From contig JAJNBG010000003.1 of the NCBI GenBank assembly GCA_021155905.1, positions 1 to 64,000 of the forward strand: DNA of 64,000 nucleotides, in the 5' to 3' direction. The DNA is from Bacteroidota bacterium (GTDB lineage Bacteria > Bacteroidota > Bacteroidia > B-17B0 > Aurantibacillaceae). Positions 28,376 to 36,797 of this stretch are shown here, piece after piece. The translations under genes and the position numbers were made by a program. Every line of letters begins with the position of its first letter. The first letter of the stretch is position 1. The notes under the pieces were generated by a model. The model was not told the DNA's origin. It worked only from the letters and a program-made list of their open reading frames with translations, and made no database searches.

Positions 28376-29058
28376 ACTTTAAATTTGTACCCGACCCCCC
28401 TGATTGACAAAAAATGGATTGGTTCCTTTTGATTGATTTCAAACAGTTTTCGGAAATTTAAAATATAATTGTCGATGGTTCTTGAAGAAGGGCTCTCATC
28501 TTTTGTCCAAAGCTTATCTAATATTTCATTTCTGGATACCACATTGTTTAGATTATCCACCAATAATTTTAAAAGCGCCATTTCTCTTTTCGATAGATCC
28601 TCCGTTTTTCCTTCCCGGTTAACCACCTGAAACGTTGAGAAATTGATCTGGCAATTATCAAATTTAAAAATAGTTGCTTCCTGCTTTTGAGGATAATTTC
28701 TTTTTAAAACATTGTGAATTCTTAAAAGGAGTTCTTCCAAATCAAAAGGTTTTGTAATATAATCGTCAGCTCCTAATTTTAACCCTTCAATTTTATCGTG
28801 CGCGTTGTTTTTGGCAGTTAAAAAAATGACGGGGGTGGTAATGTTTTCTTCTTTTAGCTGTTTGTAAATCTCGATTCCATTTAAAACAGGTAACATGATA
28901 TCCAGCAGTATCAAATCCGGTTCGAAAAGTTTTATTTTTGGCAGGGCATCTCCACCGGAACTGCAGGTTTCCACCCGGTATTTTTCAAGCTCTAAATTTA
29001 ATTTTAGTGCCTCCAGTAGCGCTTTTTCGTCTTCTATAACCAGTATTTTGAATAACAT
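28372..29058 (-). CDS. OmpR/PhoB-family response regulator
   Basis: This is a 228-residue regulator. The receiver domain has ILVIEDEKALLE, phosphoacceptor Asp in LILLDIMLPVLNG, LTAKNNAHD and the Lys in YITKPFD. The C-terminal winged helix (about 130-226) includes LSKREMALLKLLVDN and SRTIDNYILNFRKLF with the closing SIRGVGYKF. No histidine kinase gene is adjacent. The gene is monocistronic and divergent from the M43 metalloprotease, so the shared 92-base intergenic region may contain its binding site. The family is certain; the cognate kinase is unknown. Confidence 0.93.
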   Translation of the reverse strand: MLFKILVIEDEKALLEALKLNLELEKYRVETCSSGGDALPKIKLFEPDLILLDIMLPVLNGIEIYKQLKEENITTPVIFLTAKNNAHDKIEGLKLGADDYITKPFDLEELLLRIHNVLKRNYPQKQEATIFKFDNCQINFSTFQVVNREGKTEDLSKREMALLKLLVDNLNNVVSRNEILDKLWTKDESPSSRTIDNYILNFRKLFEINQKEPIHFLSIRGVGYKFKV

Positions 29059-29150
29059 AACTCTAAAAACATCTAATTTACCTCAAAAATCCTTTATGGC
29101 CTTGACATTTAAAAATAATTTTTGTAACTATGTATAATAAACCAGTTAAT

Positions 29151-30500
29151 ATGAAAAGATTTTTTACAACTTTAATTTTATCTGCATTTGTCATTATAGG
29201 ATCAAATGCTCAAAATACGGAGCCGGCTTCACCGGCCAGGAAATGCGCTTCTCCAAAAGTAAATCCAACTTATGAAGAAGCTTTTCAGGGAATGCTTCAA
29301 CGACATGAGCAATTTGCAAATATTAAGAAAACATTAACTGTTTATAATATTCCTGTTATCTTTCATATTTTGCATAGTGGTGTTGCAGTAAATAGTACAT
29401 CTGCCACATCTGGTAGAAATCTTAATGCGGCTCAAATAGCGTCTCAGTTAACGGTGTTAAACCAGGATTTCCGGAAAACTAACACCAATTTTTCGACAAC
29501 GGTTACCCAGTCAGCATTTATTAATGCAGCAGCAGATTGTGAAATCAATTTCTGTATGGCAAAAATAAGCCCAACCGGGACTATCCTGGCAGAACCGGGA
29601 ATTGATCGGATCAGTGTTTCGTCTAAAGGATGGAACGCTTTACCTTATACGATGTCCTATATCGAGTCTACTGTGAAACCGGGTTCGTCCTGGGATCCTA
29701 CCAAGTATTTAAATATCTGGATTCTTGAGTTTGGTGGCGCTGATGTTGGTACATTGGGATATGCTCAGTTTCCTACAATCCCGAACGGAACCACCCCGGT
29801 AACGGATATGGTGGGATGGGGCGGAGCAGCCAATACAGATGGTGTTGTTTTTGACTACCATTACGTTGGAACTACCGGAACTGCGTCTTATCCTTATAAT
29901 AAAGGAAGAACAGCTACCCATGAAATAGGTCACTGGCTGGGATTATGGCATATCAATGGAGATACTAACTGCGGAAATGATTATTGTACCGATACTCCGA
30001 CCCAGAGTTCATTAACGGGTGGATGTCCGTCAACAACAGGTGGCACTTCAGCATCAGGATGTTCTGCCAGTCCAAATCCTCCGGGAAAAATGTACCAAAA
30101 CTATATGGATTATTCGGATGACAGATGTATGTCAATGTTTACTACTGGTCAAAAAGCCCGTATGCAGGCTGTTATGGCCAATTGTACCAGACGATTATCA
30201 TTGAATACAAGTACAGTGTGTTCAGTAACAAACATCGATGAAAATGTTTCTGATATTAACTTTGAAGTATACCCTAATCCTTCTAAAGGAGAATTTTTTG
30301 TTAACGTGGATTTACTGAATCAACAGGATTTCACGGTTACCGTTATCAATACCTTAGGGCAAACTGTTAAGGAGATCCGACAAGTTCAGTCAAATGGTGG
30401 AGCGATTAAAATTGATCTTTCAGACAAATCTGAGGGCGTTTATTTTGTAACTGTAAAATCCAAATCGGTGTCAAAAACCAAGCGAATTATTTTACAGTAG
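29151..30500 (+). CDS. M43 (cytophagalysin/pappalysin-type) zinc metalloprotease with T9SS type A domain
   Basis: This is a 449-residue secreted protease. I chose the ATG at 29151 because it gives a proper signal peptide (MKRFFTTLILSAFVIIGSNAQ); the in-frame ATG at 29130 adds seven residues. After a propeptide-like region, the zinc motif ATHEIGHWLGLWHINGD (HExxHxxGxxH) appears around residue 253. Cysteine-rich loops and a Met-turn candidate in DDRCMSMFTTGQ follow. The last 80 residues are a type A sorting domain (FEVYPNPSKGEFFVNV ... GVYFVTVKSKS). The product should therefore cross the outer membrane by T9SS and act at the surface or outside on proteins. Confidence 0.92.
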   Translation: MKRFFTTLILSAFVIIGSNAQNTEPASPARKCASPKVNPTYEEAFQGMLQRHEQFANIKKTLTVYNIPVIFHILHSGVAVNSTSATSGRNLNAAQIASQLTVLNQDFRKTNTNFSTTVTQSAFINAAADCEINFCMAKISPTGTILAEPGIDRISVSSKGWNALPYTMSYIESTVKPGSSWDPTKYLNIWILEFGGADVGTLGYAQFPTIPNGTTPVTDMVGWGGAANTDGVVFDYHYVGTTGTASYPYNKGRTATHEIGHWLGLWHINGDTNCGNDYCTDTPTQSSLTGGCPSTTGGTSASGCSASPNPPGKMYQNYMDYSDDRCMSMFTTGQKARMQAVMANCTRRLSLNTSTVCSVTNIDENVSDINFEVYPNPSKGEFFVNVDLLNQQDFTVTVINTLGQTVKEIRQVQSNGGAIKIDLSDKSEGVYFVTVKSKSVSKTKRIILQ

Positions 30501-30520
30501 ATATTTTAAAAAACAAACAT

Positions 30521-30556
30521 AAAAAAGCCTCCGTTACTATGACAGAGGCTTTTTTA
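30521..30556. terminator. Bidirectional terminator between convergent genes
   Basis: AAAAAAGCCTC and GAGGCTTTTTT form an 11-bp inverted repeat with a 13-base loop. It lies between the stop of the metalloprotease (30500, +) and the stop of the aminotransferase (30574, -). Both strands end in a T-run, so it can serve both genes. Confidence 0.88.
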
Positions 30557-30573
30557 TTTTAATTCAATGATAG

Positions 30574-31758
30574 TTATTTGATCTGAATGAGTTCTGTATT
30601 GGCAATTATCTCTTTAAGGGCTTCGTATAAAAGATCTAAATCCTTTTGGGTGTTAAATACCTGTATTGAAAATCTCAAATAGGTATCGGGTCCGTGTCTC
30701 ATAACAGGTATTTCAATTTTATATGCTTCAAAGAGGTCGCGCTGCAATGTTTCGGGCTCTGTAGTATGTATGGGAATACTAAACATCTGCCCAAGGAAGG
30801 TATCGTCCAAAGGACAAAGTGGCTGAGTACCTAATAAGTCGCAAAAACGAAGTGCATTATCCCTTACTAATTTCCGGCATGCTGAAGATTGCTTTTCCCA
30901 ATCATATTTATTTAAAAATTCAATGGCCTTGGGAAGAGTGAGAAAAGCTGAAAAATCGCGGGTGCCTTGTAACTGATGGTAGTCTAAAAACTGAGAGTGG
31001 GAAGGAGTTGCGCTATTAAAACCCCAGCTTATGACTAAGGGATCAAAAGAAGACTGATATTCTTTTTTAACGTATAAAAACGAACAACCTTTTGGAGCCA
31101 TCATCCATTTATGACAAGCGCCCGTATAAATATCCGCCTGAAGCAACGATAAATTTAAAGGTATATGTCCCGGCACATGGGCTCCGTCAACAATGGTTAA
31201 TAAACCCTTTTCCTTTGCAAGATCACATATTTCCTTCACAGGTAAAATAAGCGCTGTTGTGCTGGTAATCTGACTAATAAAAATGGCTTTTGTGTTTTTA
31301 GTCACACCCTCCATAAAATGATCAATAAAGGCTTTTTTGCCGGCGATTGGAAGAGTTATTTCCCGACGAACATACTTTGCACCTTTTTGGTTACAATAAT
31401 AGTCCCAGGTTTTATCCATGGCACCGTATTCAAGATTTGTAGTTAATATTTCGTCCCCCGGTTTCAAATCGATGCTTTTCGCTATGATATTAAATGCATA
31501 GGATGGATTCGGCGTAAAAACAATATCATCCGGATGGCAGTTAATATAAGAGCCCAAAGCTTCCCTTGACTGCTTTAAGTAATTTAATCCCTTTACAGTC
31601 ATAAACTGAACAGGTTCAGTCTCCAGTTCCAATTGCCATTTTTGATAATCAGCGAAAATTGGTTTGGGGCAGGCGCCAAATGATCCAAAATTTAAAAAAG
31701 TAATATTCGGATCTAATAAAAACAGTTCTTTAAAATTCGGATTGACAGTGTGTTGCAT
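30574..31758 (-). CDS. Class V aminotransferase-fold PLP enzyme (isopenicillin N epimerase-like)
   Basis: This is a 394-residue cytoplasmic fold-type I PLP enzyme. The N-terminus TFLNFGSFGACPKPI is typical of the epimerase-like subgroup, followed by PGDEILTTNLEYGAMDKTW, the cofactor-binding Asp in TIVDGAHVPGHIPL and the PLP lysine in GACHKWMMAPKGCSFLYV. The C-terminal domain has DTYLRFSIQVFNT, in the place of the substrate-carboxylate Arg (YLRFS). Members act on amino acids as epimerases, desulfurases or kynureninase-like enzymes, so the substrate is not predictable. It stands alone on this strand, sharing a terminator with the convergent protease. Confidence 0.88.
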   Translation of the reverse strand: MQHTVNPNFKELFLLDPNITFLNFGSFGACPKPIFADYQKWQLELETEPVQFMTVKGLNYLKQSREALGSYINCHPDDIVFTPNPSYAFNIIAKSIDLKPGDEILTTNLEYGAMDKTWDYYCNQKGAKYVRREITLPIAGKKAFIDHFMEGVTKNTKAIFISQITSTTALILPVKEICDLAKEKGLLTIVDGAHVPGHIPLNLSLLQADIYTGACHKWMMAPKGCSFLYVKKEYQSSFDPLVISWGFNSATPSHSQFLDYHQLQGTRDFSAFLTLPKAIEFLNKYDWEKQSSACRKLVRDNALRFCDLLGTQPLCPLDDTFLGQMFSIPIHTTEPETLQRDLFEAYKIEIPVMRHGPDTYLRFSIQVFNTQKDLDLLYEALKEIIANTELIQIK

Positions 31759-31896
31759 GAATCAAAAATAGGAAATATCAGTCTTAAATACTCTTTTATC
31801 TCCTTTTTTATCAAAAATCTTACATCCGTATGGATACATCAACATGGTGCTGGCGGGGAATTCCAATCAGAATTACTTTTACAAAAAAAACATATT

Positions 31897-32436
31897 ATGA
31901 AAAAAAATCTAATTTATGTACTAATATTGATAGTTAATCTTGGCACAATTACTTCTACAGCTCAGAGTAAACAAAATACAAGCGACTTGCTTGAGATAAC
32001 AGGCGCGGCATTGCTAAATGACCAACGTGTATCTAATTATTCGGTTTCTGTGTATTTGGACGGATTAAAGATTGATTCCATGTTCACGAGGTCAAAAAAA
32101 ACCATCAAATTTTATGTGAGCTATAATAGAGTATACACCTTTTTGTATCAAAAGGAAAACTGCATGGATAAAATTATTATTGTAAATACTCAGGTACCCG
32201 AAGGATTAAAGACCATAACTGATAATACATTTGATTTTGATGTAGAGATGTCTCAGTCGTTGACCAGAAAATCTCCTGAATTGGAAGATTATCCGGTTGC
32301 GGTCCTTTTAATCGACAAAGAAGAAGAAGTTCTTCAGGCAAGTCCGGAATATAATAAACTAACACACAACGAACCTGAAATTATAACTCTTAATGAGAGC
32401 GCTGATAACAGCATCGGTAAATCGGGTATAAATTAA
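31897..32436 (+). CDS. Hypothetical secreted protein with carboxypeptidase-regulatory-like start
   Basis: This is a 179-residue protein read from the ATG at 31897, which yields a signal peptide (MKKNLIYVLILIVNLGTITS ending TAQ). Earlier in-frame starts run back over the divergent aminotransferase start and are less likely. The next 75 residues, LLEITGAALLNDQRVSNYSV and VSYNRVYTFLYQKE, look like one small beta-sandwich, as in proteins with regulatory-like domains. The final 50 residues are acidic and low-complexity. No named family is recognised, and nothing near it states a function. Confidence 0.6.
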   Translation: MKKNLIYVLILIVNLGTITSTAQSKQNTSDLLEITGAALLNDQRVSNYSVSVYLDGLKIDSMFTRSKKTIKFYVSYNRVYTFLYQKENCMDKIIIVNTQVPEGLKTITDNTFDFDVEMSQSLTRKSPELEDYPVAVLLIDKEEEVLQASPEYNKLTHNEPEIITLNESADNSIGKSGIN

Positions 32437-32584
32437 AATATTAACTCTAAAAAATACTCATTGAATGCGGACGCTTAAAAAACAGGGTAAACAAAAGAAT
32501 ATGAATCGTACATTATTTATCTGATATAAAAAATACTTATCCATAAAATTGCACCAAATATCAAAAGATAACTTAACTACAAAT

Positions 32585-34051
32585 ATGCTACTAAACGATC
32601 TACAATCAGAAAATAAATTCCTATCCGTTTTTGAAAATTCCTTAAGTGCGATCCTGCTTGGAAAGCCAGACGGCTCAATTTTAGAAGCCAACCATGCGGC
32701 GCTTGAAATGTTCGGGTATAATTTGGATGAAATGCAATCGGTAGGTAGAACTGCCATTTTTGATCATTTGGATCCGGGGATGATTTTGGCGCTGGAAAAA
32801 AGAAAAAAAGATGGACATGCAAAAGGAGAAATAATTGGAATCAGGAAAAACGGGGAAAGATTTCCATGTGAATTTACATCCGTTATTTTTAAAACTGAAA
32901 ATGGAGAATCCATGACGAGTACAGTATTAAATGATATTACTGCCAAGAAAAATGAAGAGCATCGTTTAAAGTTACTGGAATCGGTAATAACTAATACGAA
33001 AGATTCCGTGATGATTACGGAGGCAGAACCTTTTGATGAACCAGGTCCAAAGATCGTGTATGTAAATGACGCCTTCACCAAAATGACGGGCTATGAGGCT
33101 TCGGAAGTTATTGGAAAATCACCTCGCATTTTACAAGGAAAAAATACAAATAAAGAAGAATTGAAACGGCTGAGTGAGGCGATGAGAAAATGGGAATCCT
33201 GCGAGGTCACCATTATTAATTATAAAAAGAATGGAGAAGAATTCTGGATTAATTTTTCAATTACTCCGGTGGCTGACGAAAAAGGTTGGTATACACATTG
33301 GATTGCGATAGAAAGAGATGTAACACATATTAAGTTAGGAGAATTAGAAAGGGAACAGATTATTTCAGAATTATCACAAAACAATACGGATCTGAAGCAG
33401 TTTTCGTATGTCACCTCACATAATTTGCGGGCTCCTATTGCAAATTTGCTTGGCTTAACAAGCCTGATAGAACAGTATAATATACCTGACAAGTCATTAG
33501 AACAAATTCTTGGAGGTATCAAGCAGGCAGCGTTAATGTTTGACGATACAGTAAAGGATCTTACTAAGGTTTTGGTGATAAAAGATCAGAAAGGTATTGT
33601 TAAAGAACAAATTGATCTTGACAGAGCTCTTGAAAAAGTAATGACGCAGTTAAATCTCACTTGTGATGGAGAAGATTTATCAGTGAATTATGATTTTACA
33701 AATTGCCCATGCGTTTGCTTTACGCATGCTTATCTTGAAAGCGTTTTGTTAAACTTGTTTACAAATGCCGTCAAGTATAAATCAGCCTCGAGAAAGTTGA
33801 AAATTGATATTAAGTCGATGGATTCGGGTGATTTTGTTGAGTTGAGATTCAGCGATAATGGAATTGGTATCGATACCGACCTGTATAAAGATAAATTGTT
33901 TAAACTCTATCAGAGATTTCATGATCAATCTGAAGGAAAAGGATTAGGGCTTTACCTGGTGAAATCCCAACTGGAAGCATTAGACGGTTTAATTGATATT
34001 GAAAGTAAAGTAGGATCCGGCACAACGTTTATTATTAAATTTAGAAAATGA
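32585..34051 (+). CDS. Soluble PAS-domain sensor histidine kinase
   Basis: This is a 488-residue kinase read from the ATG at 32585; a TTG start 36 bases earlier is less likely. No transmembrane segment is visible. There are two PAS domains. The first (about 10-125) contains ILEANHAALEMFGYN, and the second (about 130-255) contains IVYVNDAFTKMTGYEASE, IGKSPRILQG and the PAC tail KNGEEFWINFSITPV. The HisKA part has the phosphoacceptor in VTSHNLRAPIANLLG, and the ATPase has LFTNAVKYKS, FSDNGIGID and GKGLGLYLVKSQ. The second PAS looks like an LOV-type domain by its ILQGKNTN motif, but the photoactive NCRFLQ cysteine is not present. The partner regulator is unknown; receiver proteins lie 2 kb downstream. 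Confidence 0.9.
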   Translation: MLLNDLQSENKFLSVFENSLSAILLGKPDGSILEANHAALEMFGYNLDEMQSVGRTAIFDHLDPGMILALEKRKKDGHAKGEIIGIRKNGERFPCEFTSVIFKTENGESMTSTVLNDITAKKNEEHRLKLLESVITNTKDSVMITEAEPFDEPGPKIVYVNDAFTKMTGYEASEVIGKSPRILQGKNTNKEELKRLSEAMRKWESCEVTIINYKKNGEEFWINFSITPVADEKGWYTHWIAIERDVTHIKLGELEREQIISELSQNNTDLKQFSYVTSHNLRAPIANLLGLTSLIEQYNIPDKSLEQILGGIKQAALMFDDTVKDLTKVLVIKDQKGIVKEQIDLDRALEKVMTQLNLTCDGEDLSVNYDFTNCPCVCFTHAYLESVLLNLFTNAVKYKSASRKLKIDIKSMDSGDFVELRFSDNGIGIDTDLYKDKLFKLYQRFHDQSEGKGLGLYLVKSQLEALDGLIDIESKVGSGTTFIIKFRK

Positions 34052-34161
34052 AGAAAGATTGAGCGTGTTCATTTTAAAGTATTCTCGGTTTTCAAAGGAT
34101 ATGTTTTTCAAGATTGTTCCAAAAATAATAATATGAGAAAAGCTATGTAAGATTTATGCTG

Positions 34162-34199
34162 AAATCGTACCGTAATTTTTATGAAGAAATGTACGATTT
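34162..34199. repeat. Inverted repeat upstream of the unknown gene at 34.2 kb
   Basis: AAATCGTAC at 34162-34170 is mirrored by GTACGATTT at 34191-34199: nine perfect pairs with 20 bases between them. It lies about 50-85 bases before the ATG at 34248. Centre-to-centre spacing is near three helical turns, as for a dimeric operator, but an RNA hairpin is equally possible. Confidence 0.5.
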
Positions 34200-34247
34200 T
34201 GCTTATTTTTATGGAAAGTGGTTTTCCTGAATTTGAAGGAGTTCGTT

Positions 34248-35678
34248 ATGATTAAATTAAAAGAAATTATAGGGCAGTTAAAAGAAGAGAATTATCTTGA
34301 GATTGAAAATAACCTGATCAGGAGCAGAGCGGATAAGTTTTTATTTCTATTTCAATCTTATAAAAAGTCAACTATTTCTGACCGGGAAATAAAAGAGAAT
34401 TTAGGTGTTTCATCCAATTCCTTTTTTGTATTAAAATCACGGCTTTTAGATAAAATACAGGACAACCTGTCGACTGATTTATTTGTTGATCATGAAAAAT
34501 CGATAAAGATGCTTTTAAAAGTGCCTGAATTTTGTCTTAATACTCCAAGAGAAACGTCGATCGCCTATTTATTAAAACTGGAAAAAGACTTACTGCGTTA
34601 TAACATGCATAATGAGCTCTTAGTGGTTTATAGTGCACTAAAGAAGATGCATTTGAATTCTGATAAATATCATCATTATTCCCAGTTATACAATAAGCAG
34701 GTTTCTTACGGACTTTCCCTTGAGAAAGCTGAGGAAATCCTGGGTGATTTTTGCAGGAATTTAGCGCAATATGATTTTTCAAGATCAAAAAGCCAGTACG
34801 AGAAGTTATGTTTTTTGAGGAATGAAATTAATAATATATATTCCTTCTGTAATTCAAAACAAATTGAGTTAATCAAGAATTTTGTTGAACTTCAACTGAA
34901 ACTATTTTGCGAGAAAGATTATTCGTTGACATCGAATATTGTTGTTCTATTGCGAAGCACCAGATCTATCATTGATGGTTTGCCCCTGACATTGATATAT
35001 AAAAAATGGGAAGTAGTACTCGATTATCTTTGTTTTGAATATTATTATTCAGTCGGAGATTCCGGGGAGGCTTTTTTGTTTTATGAAAAGGTGAAAAATC
35101 AGAAGCCCAATCTTTTATTGTACAATCATATTGGAATGGTTTCCAACTTTTTTATGACCAGCGTTAAGTTTTGCATAGAAAACAATAAAATAGAGGGTGT
35201 TTCAGAAATCTTTGATTTCGATAAATCGTTATACGACAAATTTGATAAGTATTCGCAAATTAAGCTGAGAGTTTATAATGCGATGGTGTATTTTCATCAG
35301 AAGGAAAGTAGAATGGCAATTAATTGTTTAAATGATTTGTGCAATGAATATGCTTTTAGAGATTATTTCCACCAGTTTTTAAATATCAAACTCACATTGT
35401 TGCATTTTTATAATTCTATTGGTGAGAGTGAGAAAGCCCGGGTTTGTCTTAAAATGCTGGTACGCAGAATTAAAGAAGAAAAAAATGAGGCTTACTTTTT
35501 CATTTCCTATTTATTAAAAGCTTTTGATCTGGAATTGAATAAAGAAGCTTCTTCGAAGAACATTTTGCGACAAAAGGAACTGCATATTTTGTTTTTAACA
35601 AACAATAAAAATAATAGATTTGACCTTATCTCGCATTTAGTCCCTGAATTAACTGAGAAGCATTTAAAGCTGCATTAA
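34248..35678 (+). CDS. Bacteroidota-specific helical (TPR-like) protein of unknown function
   Basis: This is a 476-residue cytoplasmic protein, read from the ATG at 34248; a GTG at 34218 in the same frame is possible. It has no signal peptide or membrane segment. It is almost wholly helical by composition, with TPR-like runs such as AMVYFHQKESRMAINCL. An N-terminal segment (about 40-75) reads TISDREIKENLGVSSNSFFVLKSRL in two adjoining parts and resembles a helix-turn-helix, so a DNA- or RNA-polymerase-linked role is conceivable. Similar proteins of this length occur in Bacteroidota, but I know no characterised member. The gene follows a PAS kinase and converges on a receiver gene with a 15-base overlap. 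Confidence 0.6.
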   Translation: MIKLKEIIGQLKEENYLEIENNLIRSRADKFLFLFQSYKKSTISDREIKENLGVSSNSFFVLKSRLLDKIQDNLSTDLFVDHEKSIKMLLKVPEFCLNTPRETSIAYLLKLEKDLLRYNMHNELLVVYSALKKMHLNSDKYHHYSQLYNKQVSYGLSLEKAEEILGDFCRNLAQYDFSRSKSQYEKLCFLRNEINNIYSFCNSKQIELIKNFVELQLKLFCEKDYSLTSNIVVLLRSTRSIIDGLPLTLIYKKWEVVLDYLCFEYYYSVGDSGEAFLFYEKVKNQKPNLLLYNHIGMVSNFFMTSVKFCIENNKIEGVSEIFDFDKSLYDKFDKYSQIKLRVYNAMVYFHQKESRMAINCLNDLCNEYAFRDYFHQFLNIKLTLLHFYNSIGESEKARVCLKMLVRRIKEEKNEAYFFISYLLKAFDLELNKEASSKNILRQKELHILFLTNNKNNRFDLISHLVPELTEKHLKLH

Positions 35679-36062
35679 TGCATCTTTCGTTAATGGTTTA
35701 TTCAAAAAGGTAATTTTCCCAGAGAATTCCAGGGATTTTGTTTTGTCTCCTTCTGATAGTGAAGATGTCAGTATAACAATATTCGTTTCTTCAAATTTTT
35801 CAGGGAACATCGTTTTAAATTTTTTCATAAATTGAAAACCGTCTATCATCGGCATATTAATGTCTATGAATATTATTTCAGGAAAAATATTCTTGTCAAT
35901 ATTATTTAAAAATTCTAAAGCGCTTTTACTGCTCGAGTTAACATATATTTTACCGGAAAAGTAATTGGCTTCCAAGGTTTTTTGATTAATAAAATTGTCC
36001 AGTTCATTGTCATCAAGCAACATGGCATAATGATATTTGAATTTTGGATCTTTTCTTTTCAT
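35664..36062 (-). CDS. Stand-alone receiver (CheY-like) protein
   Basis: This is a 132-residue single receiver domain with no output domain. Acidic residues are in MLLDDNELD, the phosphoacceptor Asp is in IIFIDINMPMIDGFQFM, the switch Thr/Ser is in NIVILTSSLSEGD, and the conserved Lys is in FLNKPL. It resembles the receiver at 43141 (shared DINMPM-DGF / DIHMPIMNGF and VILTSS / VIVSSS with GDK), so the two are probably paralogues. It is transcribed with the 36091 receiver and away from the ThiF operon. The last 15 bases overlap the unknown helical gene. Confidence 0.88.
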   Translation of the reverse strand: MKRKDPKFKYHYAMLLDDNELDNFINQKTLEANYFSGKIYVNSSSKSALEFLNNIDKNIFPEIIFIDINMPMIDGFQFMKKFKTMFPEKFEETNIVILTSSLSEGDKTKSLEFSGKITFLNKPLTKDALMQL

Positions 36063-36090
36063 AAAATACTGAGATTGTTGAATAAGAGAT

Positions 36091-36558
36091 TTAAGATAGT
36101 AATTTCTGTCTCAGCATAAACTCCAGCTGCTCATTATTGAGTAATAATTTTTCGTTTAATTCCTGTTGTTCTTTTTTAAGATGATAAATTTTATATGCAT
36201 TTTCAATCGTTTCTTTTAATTCAGTATCATTCCAGGGTTTTTGCAAATAGTGGTAAATTTGCCCCTTATTAATAGCGTCTTTTATCGCTTCCATATCTGC
36301 AAAACCGGTCAGGAGAATTCTTATCTGGTCGGGGTTATTTTTTAAAGCCTCCGCCAATAGCTCTGTGCCTAGCGTTCCGGGCATACGCTGATCTGAAATT
36401 AAAACGTGTATATCGTTTTGTGCAAGTATGATTTTTGCTTCATCTGCTGAAACAGCTGTGAAAATTGTAAAATACCTTCTGAAAGCAGCTTTAAATGAAA
36501 TAAGGTTGTTCTCCTCATCATCTACGTACAGTACATTTATCGTTAATTTTTCATCCAT
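36091..36558 (-). CDS. Receiver protein with C-terminal coiled coil
   Basis: This is a 155-residue receiver with YVDDEENNLISFKAAFRR, the phosphoacceptor Asp in HVLISDQRMPGTLG, RILLTGFADMEAI and the Lys in HYLQKPWND. It is followed by a helical tail (about 125-155). It closely matches the receiver of the 42053 gene (YVDDEENNLVSF, ISDQRMPDITG, YIQKPWDWDKL), whose tail leads into a kinase. Here the frame ends before any kinase, so this looks like a truncated or kinase-free paralogue. It is upstream of, and probably co-transcribed with, the 35664 receiver, mirroring the order in the 42.1-43.5 kb operon. Confidence 0.88.
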   Translation of the reverse strand: MDEKLTINVLYVDDEENNLISFKAAFRRYFTIFTAVSADEAKIILAQNDIHVLISDQRMPGTLGTELLAEALKNNPDQIRILLTGFADMEAIKDAINKGQIYHYLQKPWNDTELKETIENAYKIYHLKKEQQELNEKLLLNNEQLEFMLRQKLLS

Positions 36559-36797
36559 GCCGTCGAAATTATCTTTAAAAAATGTAAGGTGTATTTATCG
36601 TTTTAAAGATACAAATAATAAATGTTTTTTTGTTATTTAAATCAAATATTATTAGGTGGTTTTGAAAAAAATAAATTACCTTGTAGCATAGTAAATTAAG
36701 GCTTTTAATGCATAGAAGCAGTTATGATTTTTTTAATTTTAACGCATCATATTCTTAGTTCATTCTTTTTATTTTATCATATAATTTCGGTCCTAAA

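Noticed and set aside
32549..32584. TTG start for the PAS kinase
   Set aside because: The ATG at 32585 is closer to the first PAS domain and the extra 12 residues show no conservation pattern.
32585..34051. LOV photoreceptor domain in the PAS kinase
   Set aside because: The ILQGKNTN segment is LOV-like, but the flavin-binding cysteine motif (NCRFLQ) is missing.
34218..34247. GTG start for the unknown helical protein
   Set aside because: The ATG ten codons later follows GGAGTTCGTT and gives a natural N-terminus; the GTG extension is not supported, although it cannot be excluded.
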